Shown piece by piece: positions 1 through 8,000 of a DNA stretch of 56,255 nt. The stretch is from Ardenticatenales bacterium (GTDB taxonomy: Bacteria; Chloroflexota; Anaerolineae; Promineifilales; Promineifilaceae): assembly GCA_020634575.1 (NCBI GenBank), contig JACKBM010000045.1:1-56255 (forward strand), in the 5' to 3' direction. Within the stretch, counting starts at the first letter, position 1. Each line of letters opens with the position of its first letter. The notes below the pieces were generated by a model, which searched no databases, had not been told where the DNA came from, and saw nothing but the letters and a program-made list of their open reading frames with translations. The translations under genes and the position numbers were made by a program.

Positions 1-1
1 T

Positions 2-283
2 TTTGAGGAAAAGGAGCGGGCGCTGGCGATCTTTGCCGACCATGTGGCCGAGGTGAAGACGACAGTCCCGCCAGAGAAACTGCTGGTCTTTGACGTGCGC
101 GAGGGCTGGGAACCGCTCTGCGCCTTTCTGGAAGTGCCCGTGCCGGACCAGCCCTTTCCCCATGTCAACGATCGCCAGGTTTTGCAGCGGCTGGTCGCCA
201 TCGGTCACACTCTGGGTTGGTTGCTGCCGGCCGCAGCGACGGCCGGCGGCCTGTTCTGGTGGTGGCGCCGCCGGCGGAGGTGA
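2..283 (+). CDS. Sulfotransferase family protein, C-terminal part (5' end outside window)
   Basis: The frame is open from base 2 and the true start lies upstream of the window. The visible ~93 residues contain LLVFDVREGWEPLCAFL and VPVPDQPFPHVND. This is the typical C-terminal end of P-loop sulfotransferases of the Sulfotransfer_4 type, which move a sulfonate group from PAPS to an acceptor. The PAPS-binding N-terminus is not in the window, so activity cannot be judged. The last ~25 residues form a hydrophobic, Trp-rich segment followed by five arginines, which looks like a C-terminal membrane anchor with a cytoplasmic basic tail. The gene is convergent with the cupredoxin gene, with 13 bp between the stop codons. 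Family assignment is good; the substrate is unknown. Confidence 0.75.
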   Translation, partial: FEEKERALAIFADHVAEVKTTVPPEKLLVFDVREGWEPLCAFLEVPVPDQPFPHVNDRQVLQRLVAIGHTLGWLLPAAATAGGLFWWWRRRRR

Positions 284-296
284 CGAGACCGGCCGG

Positions 297-755
297 TCAC
301 CCGCCCAGCGCCTGCTCCGCCGGCGCCGGCCGCACAATCAGGGTTCCCACCATCCCCGCGTCAGCATGTCCCTTGATCCCGCAATAAAGCTGATATTCGC
401 CCGGCTCGAAAGCAGTCAGGGTAAATGAGGCCGTGGCTGAAGGCTCCAGCGCCACGTGCAGGTCGAGGCTGTCCACATCAAAACTGTGCGGATAGAGGTC
501 CTCGTTGACGAGCTGGATGGTTGTCTCCTCGCCAGCCGTCACCACCAGCGCCTCCGGCCCAAAGCGCAGATCGCGGGTGGTTATCGTGGTCGCCCCGGCC
601 AAAGGCAAAAAGCCGGCTTTGAAGCTATTGAAAAGGCCCAATGAGTTCAGGACAAAAATGACAGCCAGAACAGCAATGACTACGCCGAAAATGGTCAGGG
701 CGGCGGCGAACCGGCCGGTCCGCTCAACCTGATTTGGGGGTGAAGAAAGTTCCAT
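297..755 (-). CDS. Membrane-anchored cupredoxin (type 1 copper protein)
   Basis: This is a 152-residue protein starting at ATG 753-755, where GGAGG sits 9 bp upstream; an upstream in-frame start lacks such a site. An N-terminal hydrophobic helix (about residues 15-38) anchors it. The rest is a cupredoxin domain with a candidate type 1 copper site: His in YPHSFDV, then Cys, His and Met in YCGIKGHADAGM. Such domains carry single electrons or bind copper outside the cytoplasm. The fold resembles plastocyanin-like and cytochrome c oxidase subunit II-like domains, but the dinuclear CuA motif is absent. It is the last gene of a minus-strand cluster with 819-1232 and 1281-1502, probably driven from the SARP-type site at 1558-1588. 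The electron partner is unknown. Confidence 0.85.
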   Translation of the reverse strand: MELSSPPNQVERTGRFAAALTIFGVVIAVLAVIFVLNSLGLFNSFKAGFLPLAGATTITTRDLRFGPEALVVTAGEETTIQLVNEDLYPHSFDVDSLDLHVALEPSATASFTLTAFEPGEYQLYCGIKGHADAGMVGTLIVRPAPAEQALGG

Positions 756-818
756 CGGGTTTATCCTCCGGGGAAAATGGGGGCAGGGCACGCCGGCCCT
801 GCCCTGAAGCAAAAATGT

Positions 819-1232
819 CTAGTCGCCAGAAACCGCCGGAACCGGCGCCATATCATCCGCCACGACCGGCGCTGTCCCGGCCATTTTCACGACCACGCCG
901 GACACCATACCGATCAGACCGGCATTCAGAGCGTGGAACGAGGAGATAAAGGGCAGCCCGTTGCGCCGCGTCTCGATGAGAATCGGCTGGAGCAGGATCA
1001 GGATGAACAGCAGCGCCGTTGCCCGGGTCACTTTGCCGTCATTGCGGGCCACAAGCGAAAAAATGAGCGCCAGCAGGGAAGCCAGCAGCAGCCCCAGGCC
1101 GGTAAAAACATGGGCCTCCGGCGTTGCCACGGAGCCGGAGTGCCACAGTCCAGCCAGAAACATCTGGACAAAGACAGTCAGACCGATAAGCGAGGCGAGA
1201 AAACGGTGAGCTTTGGAACTAAAGGAACGCAT
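819..1232 (-). CDS. Small four-helix membrane protein (DUF6220-like)
   Basis: This is a 137-residue integral membrane protein. The start at 1232 is chosen because AGGAG lies 7 bp upstream; a start seven residues earlier has no comparable site. About four transmembrane helices can be read, near residues 10-30, 43-62, 72-90 and 97-118. The His in the second half (SSFHALNAGLIGM) and the one near the first helix (GLWHSG) lie in or beside helices. The pattern resembles DUF6220-type four-helix proteins, but that assignment is from memory. It lies 63 bp upstream of the cupredoxin gene on the same strand, so the two may act together in redox or copper handling. That role is inference only. Confidence 0.6.
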   Translation of the reverse strand: MRSFSSKAHRFLASLIGLTVFVQMFLAGLWHSGSVATPEAHVFTGLGLLLASLLALIFSLVARNDGKVTRATALLFILILLQPILIETRRNGLPFISSFHALNAGLIGMVSGVVVKMAGTAPVVADDMAPVPAVSGD

Positions 1233-1280
1233 GAGATTTCTCCTTGGGGCCATTGCGGACGCCCGGGTGTTGATTGGCGG

Positions 1281-1502
1281 CTAGAGATCTTTTTTCAGCC
1301 TCTCAGCCTGGTTTTCCGGTAGTTGGTGCCATGACAGAATCATTTCGCCGGTGCGGGCTTCCAGAAAGGCGACGAGCTCAGCCAGCCGGGCAAAATGGAC
1401 CTGTTCAGTGGTCCGGGCATCGACGAGCGAGGCGCGCCAGTGGCTTTGCGGGTTTTCCCGCCAGAGTCGCAAGACATATGCCTGTTGGGCTCTTTTGGTC
1501 AT
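1281..1502 (-). CDS. Small conserved hypothetical protein (73 aa)
   Basis: This 73-residue soluble protein is rich in Trp, Arg and Glu, with the core YVLRLWRENPQSHWRASLV and FARLAELVAFLEART. Short proteins of this pattern are, to my memory, common in Chloroflexota next to regulators, but no function is known to me. The ATG at 1502 was chosen; a second ATG four codons upstream (1514) is possible. Both have only purine-rich, imperfect ribosome sites. It is the first gene of the minus-strand cluster and lies about 56 bp downstream of the predicted -10 box at 1558-1563. It is therefore the most direct candidate target of the SARP regulator encoded divergently. Confidence 0.6.
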   Translation of the reverse strand: MTKRAQQAYVLRLWRENPQSHWRASLVDARTTEQVHFARLAELVAFLEARTGEMILSWHQLPENQAERLKKDL

Positions 1503-1557
1503 CGTCCTTAACATCCTTTCCGGCGCCGCCCCGGCGCCAGCAACCAACTACAGCCAG

Positions 1558-1588
1558 AGGTTACAAAAGCACTCTTCAGAAACTCTTT
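1558..1588 (-). promoter_or_regulatory. Predicted SARP-type operator and promoter facing the cupredoxin cluster
   Basis: Read on the minus strand, heptamer AAAGAGT (1588-1582) is followed by TTCT, heptamer GAAGAGT (1577-1571), seven bases, and TAACCT (1563-1558) as a -10 box. Direct heptamers at an 11-bp period placed 7-8 bp from the -10 are the known binding layout of SARP activators. The same layout occurs at 4985-5015. No other copy was noticed in the window. Confidence 0.6.
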
Positions 1589-1628
1589 ATTTTTTGCCTC
1601 GCCCTCCGGCCTGCGGGTAAACTACGCA

Positions 1629-4600
1629 TTGTCGAACGCCATCAACCTACCTGGCGCCAGCTTGAACCGGCGCCGGACGAAACCTGTTTTGAAGAAACTT
1701 GAGATCAGCTTGCTCGGCCCCGTTGCCGTTCATTACGATGGGCAGGAAATAAAGGATTTTGCCTCGCGCAAAGCCCTGGCCCTACTGGTGTATCTGGCTG
1801 GCCAGGACCGGCCGGTTCCCCGCGATTTCCTGACCAATCTGCTCTGGCCCCAGCATGAAGAGAGCCGGGGCCTGGCCAACCTCAGTGTCGCCCTCAGCAG
1901 CCTGCGCAAACATTTTGGCGAGTTCATCAGCGCTGACCGCCATACCATCGGCCTGATTGATCAGGAAGGGCTCCAGATTGATGCCCAACGCTTCGCCCGC
2001 AAAAGCCAGGAAATCCTGGCTCAGAAAGGCGAACTGAAACGCCGGGCCGCCGAGGAGCTGGCGGCTGTACTGGCGCTCTATCGGGGCGATTTCCTGGAAG
2101 GGTTTAAGCTGCGCGACGCCCTCGAATTTGAGACCTGGGCGCTGACCGAACAGGAACGGCTGCGGGGGCTGGCCCTGGAAGCTGGCGGCCTGTTGAGCGA
2201 CTATTACCAGGAACGGGGCCAATATGCTGAAGGTCTGGCCCTGAGCCAGCGCCTCCTCAGCATGGACCCGCTGGATGAGGCCATGCACCGCCAGCTCATG
2301 CGGCTCTGGGCGTTGGCCGGGCAAATGCCCCAGGCTCTGGCGCAATACGAAAGCTGCCGCCAGCAACTCGCCGCCGAACTGGGCGTGGTCCCTGATGAAG
2401 AGACAACGGCGCTTTATGAAGCCATTCGTCAGGAGCAGTTTCCGGCCCCGACAGCCGCGCCGGCGGCAGCCGTCCACAACATCCCCGCCGCCCTGACGCC
2501 GCTGATAGGCCGTGAACAGGAACTGGCCCAGATTGAGCGCTGGATCCGGCAGCCGGCAGCTCGCTTGCTGACCATTCTGGGGCCGGGCGGCATTGGCAAG
2601 ACCCGGCTGGCCCAGGCAGCGCTGCGCCAGCATATCGGTCGCTTTCTGGATGGTGTCTGGTATGTCTCGCTGGTTGCCGTTACCGAGGGGGCAGCGATCC
2701 CTTTTCAGATCGCCGACACCCTGAACCTGACGCTGCCGGGCGGTCTGGCCCCGGCGGCGGCCCTGGCGCAGGCGTTGGCAGACAAAGAGCTGCTGCTTCT
2801 ACTGGACAACTTCGAGCAGCTGGTCGATGGTACATCCAGCGCCCTGGTCGACGAACTGCTGGCGGCGGCGCCGGAACTCAAACTGATCATCACCACCAGG
2901 GAGCGGCTGAACGCCAGGGCTGAGCAGCTCCTTCTGCTGGATGGCCTGGCGGCAGCGGGCACAGCCACCCAATTGGGACCGGCCGGTCAGCTTTTCTGGA
3001 CGCGCCTGCAACAGAACCGGCCGGAAATAGAGTTGGATGAGGCGACGACCGGCCAGATCATCACCCTTTGCGAACAACTGGGCGGCCATCCGCTGGCCCT
3101 CGAACTGGCCGCCGCCTGGGGCCAGGCGCTACCCCTGGCTGACATCATCGCCGAGGTTAGCCGCGATCAACGTTTCCTGGCCAGCCCCGGCGCCGGCCGG
3201 GCCGATCGCCATCAAAGCATCACCGCGGTATTCGCTACCAGCTGGCAACGGCTGGAGCCGGAAGCGCAGCGCGTCTACCGGCAGCTTTCCGTTTTCCGCG
3301 GCGGCTTCACGCTGGCTGCGGCCCGGGCCGTGACCAACAGCAGCGCCCTCTTGCTGGCCGAGCTGGTCAACCGGGCCCTGCTCCGCCTGGACAGCGATGA
3401 CCGTTACCGCCGCCATCCGCTGCTGCTCCAATATGCCGCCGACCGCCTGACCGAGAGCGGCACCGAGCAGTTGATGGCCGAAGGGCGCCATCTCAACTAT
3501 TTTGTCGACCTGGTCACGGCTCAGGACGAGCGCTGGCCAACAGCCGCCGCTGAGCAGGCCATTGCCCTGATGGATCGGGATTGGGCCAATATTCGGACAG
3601 CCCTATTGCGTGCGGCGACGGCTGGCTGGTATGACGAAGTGGAAATGCTCTGGCGCTCTGTGGAGAGCTTCTTCTGGCATACCGGCCGGTATCTGGAAGC
3701 CGACCAGCTTTTTTCCACCTGTTTGCGCGCCGTCGAGCAAAGGCCAGCCAGCCAGGAACAGGAACGCATCCTCGTCGTCGTCAAAGGCAGCCTGGGCGAA
3801 ATGTGGCAAAAGCTGGGCTACTACCAGAACGCGTACGACCTGCTGGTCAGCATCCTGCCCGGCACCGCACAGCACGGGCTGGCCCAAAAACAGATCAACG
3901 TCCTGCAACGACTTTGTGAGATCAGCGAAGAACTCGGCAAACGTGAAGAAGCGTTCGACTACGTTGCCCGGGCATTGGCGCTGGTCGAGGCCCTGGGTGA
4001 CGAGACGCGGACCATCGTGATCAAAAATAGCCAGGGCAATCTCTACACGCGTTACGGCCGCTACGATGAAGCCGAGGCGATCTTCCTGGATTGTCTCGAT
4101 ATCGCCCGGCGCACCGGCTCTGAGTTCCGCACCGCCGTCGTCTGTGGCAACCTCGGCATCACCACCAAGCGACTGCGTCGTTTTCAGGAAGCGCTGCGCT
4201 GGTATGAAGAAGCGGAGAAGCTATTTCACAGGCTGGGGCACAATGAAGGCCACGCCAACGCCCTGCTAAACAAAGCGATGGTGCTGGACGAGTTGTCAGA
4301 TTATCAAGCAGCCCTCGAGATTAAGCAGCAAGTCATCGATGTTTACCGTCAGGTTGGCTATCGTTCTGGGGAGGCAGCCGCCTACTCCTCTATGGGCGTC
4401 AGCTACATGCGCCTGGGCCAACTGGATGAAGCGGAGCGGATTATCCGCCAGGGGCTGGCCCTGCAGCACGAGCTGGATATGCGCTGGTTGGCGGTCAGCA
4501 CCATCCGCACCCTGGGCGACCTGGCTATCCACCAGGGCAACCTGGCGCAAGCCATCCAGCTCTACACCTTCGTCACCGCCCAGGATTATGCTGACGCCGC

Positions 4601-4745
4601 CACTCTCCGCGAGGCCACTGAACACCTCGACGAACTCCGCGCCGAACTCCCGTCTGACATCTATACCGCCGCCATGGCCGCCGGCGCCACCCTCCGCTAC
4701 GAAACCCTCATCCCCCGCCTCATCACCATCGGCCTGCCCACCTGA
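1629..4745 (+). CDS. SARP/AfsR-like transcriptional regulator: BTAD, NB-ARC ATPase and TPR repeats
   Basis: This 1038-residue regulator begins with a winged-helix/SARP DNA-binding region (about residues 22-110) and a BTAD domain (about 115-270, with LYRGDFLEGF and the helical repeats typical of it). An NB-ARC/STAND ATPase follows, with Walker A GPGGIGKT at about 318-325 and a Walker B-like LLLLDNFEQL near 396-405. A C-terminal half of TPR repeats runs from about 690 to 1010. Proteins of this build switch on when ATP and a ligand or partner release the TPR sensor, and activate promoters with direct heptamer repeats. The start is uncertain: TTG 1629 gives the longest form, and TTG codons at 1662 and 1689 are also in frame. 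The two heptamer sites flanking the gene suggest it controls its neighbours on both sides. The signal is not known. Confidence 0.88.
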   Translation: MSNAINLPGASLNRRRTKPVLKKLEISLLGPVAVHYDGQEIKDFASRKALALLVYLAGQDRPVPRDFLTNLLWPQHEESRGLANLSVALSSLRKHFGEFISADRHTIGLIDQEGLQIDAQRFARKSQEILAQKGELKRRAAEELAAVLALYRGDFLEGFKLRDALEFETWALTEQERLRGLALEAGGLLSDYYQERGQYAEGLALSQRLLSMDPLDEAMHRQLMRLWALAGQMPQALAQYESCRQQLAAELGVVPDEETTALYEAIRQEQFPAPTAAPAAAVHNIPAALTPLIGREQELAQIERWIRQPAARLLTILGPGGIGKTRLAQAALRQHIGRFLDGVWYVSLVAVTEGAAIPFQIADTLNLTLPGGLAPAAALAQALADKELLLLLDNFEQLVDGTSSALVDELLAAAPELKLIITTRERLNARAEQLLLLDGLAAAGTATQLGPAGQLFWTRLQQNRPEIELDEATTGQIITLCEQLGGHPLALELAAAWGQALPLADIIAEVSRDQRFLASPGAGRADRHQSITAVFATSWQRLEPEAQRVYRQLSVFRGGFTLAAARAVTNSSALLLAELVNRALLRLDSDDRYRRHPLLLQYAADRLTESGTEQLMAEGRHLNYFVDLVTAQDERWPTAAAEQAIALMDRDWANIRTALLRAATAGWYDEVEMLWRSVESFFWHTGRYLEADQLFSTCLRAVEQRPASQEQERILVVVKGSLGEMWQKLGYYQNAYDLLVSILPGTAQHGLAQKQINVLQRLCEISEELGKREEAFDYVARALALVEALGDETRTIVIKNSQGNLYTRYGRYDEAEAIFLDCLDIARRTGSEFRTAVVCGNLGITTKRLRRFQEALRWYEEAEKLFHRLGHNEGHANALLNKAMVLDELSDYQAALEIKQQVIDVYRQVGYRSGEAAAYSSMGVSYMRLGQLDEAERIIRQGLALQHELDMRWLAVSTIRTLGDLAIHQGNLAQAIQLYTFVTAQDYADAATLREATEHLDELRAELPSDIYTAAMAAGATLRYETLIPRLITIGLPT

Positions 4746-4752
4746 CCGCCAA

Positions 4753-4906
4753 CCCGTCGGGTGGTGGACCCGTCGGGTGGTGGACCCGTCGGGTGGTGGA
4801 CCCGTCGGGTGGTGGACCCGTCGGGTGGTGGACCCGTCGGGTGGTGGACCCGTCGGGTGGTGGACCCGTCGGGTGGTGGACCCGTCGGGTGGTGGACCCG
4901 TCGGGT
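4753..4906 (+). repeat. Tandem array of ten 16-bp units with a CCCGTCGGG core
   Basis: The unit CCCGTCGGGTGGTGGA occurs ten times with an exact 16-bp period, starting 8 bp after the regulator's stop codon. Each core is a near-palindrome, and CGGGT, GGTGG, ACCCG between neighbouring units can form 5-bp stems with 5-base loops. The same core recurs at 9084-9126 and 33032-33158. Reading frames through it encode only repetitive Pro/Gly/Arg/Val peptides and are not treated as genes. Confidence 0.95.
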
Positions 4907-4935
4907 TGGGTGGTCCTGCGGACACACTCAACCCG

Positions 4936-4954
4936 TTCGTTTCCCTGAAACGAA
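4936..4954 (+). terminator. Hairpin downstream of the SARP regulator gene
   Basis: TTCGTTTC and GAAACGAA form a perfect 8-bp stem with a 3-base loop. A short pyrimidine stretch containing TTTATT follows. It lies between the tandem array and the next promoter, so a terminator is plausible, although no clean U-run abuts the stem. Confidence 0.45.
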
Positions 4955-4984
4955 GGCTTCCCTTTATTCTCTCATGCGCATTTT

Positions 4985-5015
4985 GAAGAGTTTCTGAAGA
5001 GTCCTTCGCTATCCT
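4985..5015 (+). promoter_or_regulatory. Predicted SARP-type operator and promoter for the CSLREAI surface-protein gene
   Basis: Heptamers GAAGAGT at 4985-4991 and 4996-5002 are separated by TTCT, giving an 11-bp period. Seven bases later TATCCT (5010-5015) fits a -10 box, and no good -35 hexamer is present, as expected for an activator-dependent promoter. Spacing and spacer sequence equal those of the site at 1558-1588. The predicted transcript start near 5022 leaves a leader of about 50 bases with a strong GGAGG. Confidence 0.6.
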
Positions 5016-5074
5016 CCAACCATTGATTTCCCGGCCACCCGATACCGGCCGGTTTCACTCAGGAGGATGCACCC

Positions 5075-8000
5075 ATGCACCACAGACCGTTCCGCCTTCT
5101 TGCCAGTTCACTCTTAACCCTGCTCCTCGGCGCTGCTGCCCTCTGGCTCGTCGGCGGCGTCCAGGCGCAGCCGGCGGCGCCGACAGCGCTCTTCACCGTC
5201 AATAGCCTCGACGACAACGACGACGGCAGTTGCGACGTCACCCACTGCTCGCTGCGGGAAGCAATCGCCGCTGCCAATGCGGCCCCCGGCCACGACACCA
5301 TCGAATTTGCCCTTGGTGCTATCACGCCGACTATCACTATCAGCGGCTCGTTGCCCGCCCTGACCGACCCCGTCACCATCGATGGCAGCAGCGGCGGGAG
5401 TAGCCGGGTAGCTCTGGATGGCAGCCTGGCTACAGGTGATGGCCTGACGCTGACCAGCAGCGACAACGTGCTGCGCAATCTGGTCATCCATAGCTTTCCC
5501 GGCAGCGGCCTCGCCATCAACAGCGACAGTAACCTTGTGGCCGGCTCCATCATCGGCCTGGACCATAACGGCGCCAGCGACCTGGGCAATGGCAGCTACG
5601 GCATCCTCATCACCGACGGCAGCTTTAACCAGATTGGCGGCTCAGACCCGGCCGATCACAATCTCATCTCTGGCAATGATCACAGTGGCATCCGCATCGA
5701 CAATCTCGCCGCCAGCGGCAACATCATCCAGGGCAACTTCATTGGTACCGACAGCAGCGGCACCAGCGCCATTCGCAACAGCAACTACGGCATCCTGATT
5801 TTTGACAGCCCCGACAACATCATCGGCGGCACGGCCGGTGTCACCGTGGGCGGCCCCTGCACCGGCGCCTGCAACCTCATCTCCGGCAATGGCGCCAATG
5901 GCGACGACAGTGGCATCTTCATCGGCGACCAGGAGGCTGACCGGACGCAGATCCTGGGCAATTACATCGGTACTGACGTGAGCGGCACCCTCGATCTGGG
6001 CAATTCCCGCGACGGCATCATTCTCTACACCTATACCGGCAATGGCCGCGGCGGCCCCGACTTCACCCAGATCGGCGGCACCAGCCCGGCAGAACGCAAT
6101 CTGATTTCCGGCAATAACCGCTACGGTATCCACATGCGCGCTGATTCCAGCGGCACCATCATTCAGGGCAACTACATCGGCACCGATGTTCACGGCACGG
6201 CGGCCCTGGGCAACAGCCAGCACGGCATCTACAGCACCAACTCCAAGACAACTGTATTGGGCGGCACGGCCGGTATCACCGTCGGCGGCCCCTGCACCGG
6301 CGCCTGCAATCTCATCTCCGGCAACGGCGCCAACACCAACTATTACGGCGCCTACTTCGCCGACGGCATCGACGGCGCCACCATCCAGGGCAACTTCTTC
6401 GGCCTGGATGTAACCGGCACCCAGCCGCTGGGCAATAGCGGCTATGGCCTGCGCGTCGAAGCCCAGAGCAACGCTCTGGTCGGCGGCGACACACCTGCTG
6501 CTCGCAACATCATCGCCGCCAACGGCATTTCCGGTCTCCATTTCACCGGTGGTATCGATGGCAGCAACCCCGGCAGCGTCCGGGGCAATTACCTGGGCAC
6601 TGATGTCACCGGCATGGTGGACCTGGGCAACGTGGGCTACGGCCTGGTTGTGCGCGACTGTTACAACTGCCTCATTGAAGGCAATCTGGCCTCGGGCAAC
6701 AGCGCCGGTGGCATCTATACCGACCACAGCACAACGACCAGCGGCGCTGAGGTTTTCTTCTACGGCAATATCGCCGGCCTGGCCGCGGACGGGCAGACAC
6801 CACTGCCCAATGATGGCCCTGGCTTCACCATCAATGGCATCGGCCTCGTCGGCGAATGGACCCATCACATCCGCATCGGTGGTCCGGAGCCGGGTCAGGG
6901 GAATGTGTTTAGCGCCAATGGGAGCCACGGCATCCTGTTCCAGGACCGCAAGATTCGCGACGTGACCATCAGCGGCAACTTCATCGGCACGGATGCGACG
7001 GGCACGCTGGCTCTGGGCAATGGGGGCGACGGCATTCATATCGCTCACACCACCAACAGCGCCGTCCCCAACGTGATCGGCGGTGAGACGCCCGCTTATG
7101 CCAACCTGATCGTGAACAATGCGGGCAACGGCATCACCGTGTTGAACCGGACCAGCCAGACCATCCGCCAGAACCGGATTGCGGACAATGGCGGCCTGGG
7201 CATCGACCTCAACAACGACGGCGTCACCGCCAACGATCCCGACGATCTGGACAGTGGCGCCAATAACAACCTGAACTTCCCCGTCCTGAGCGGCGCTTAT
7301 TACCGGGGCGGCGCCACCACCATCAGCGGTGCGCTAAACACCATCAGCAATACGATGGTGACGGTCGACCTGTATGGCGTCGCCAGTTGTGATGGCTCAG
7401 CCCACGGCGAAGGGGACCGTCCCCTTGGCCTGCTGACAACCACGACCGACGCCGCCGGCAATGCCAGCTTCAACCTGACGGTGGCTGAGACGGTACCGGC
7501 CGGTCAATTCGTCGTCGCCACCACCACCGACGCCGCCGGCAACAGCTCCGAATTCAGCGCCTGTCTACCCGTCCAGCTCGGCAGCGGGGGTCTCAGCGGC
7601 AGCGTGAGCACCGCCGGCACGCCAGCCGCCGGTATCGAACTGCTGCTCTACCAGCAGGTTTTCGACGGCAATCAAAACCATTGGTGGCTCATCGATGCGG
7701 CCAGCAGCGCTGGCGATGGCAGCTACGGCTTCAGTGCCCTGGCGCCCGGCCGCTACGCCATCCGCTTCCGCGACCCGGCCGGTGTTTACGCCCAGACCTA
7801 TTACGCCGGCGCCTTCCGCTGGGAAGATGTGACGCCGATCGTGGTGGCCGATGGCGCCGTGGTCAGCGGGCTGGCTGAAGATTTGCTACCGGCCGGTCAG
7901 GTTAGCGGTCAGGTCACCTTGCCCGACCTCGTCACGCCCCTACCTGACATCCAGGTCGTCGCCTATCTGCAAAACGGCGGCAGCTATACCCCCTTCAGCG

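Noticed and set aside
4753..4906. CRISPR array
   Set aside because: The 16-bp units are contiguous, with no unique spacers and no cas genes nearby.
4296..4931. 211-codon minus-strand frame through the tandem array
   Set aside because: Its N-terminal part is only the translated 16-bp repeat and the rest is antisense to the TPR region of the regulator.
5642..7048. 468-codon minus-strand frame inside the beta-helix gene
   Set aside because: It is a mirror of the repetitive plus-strand gene; the Ala/Val-rich product has no recognisable domain.
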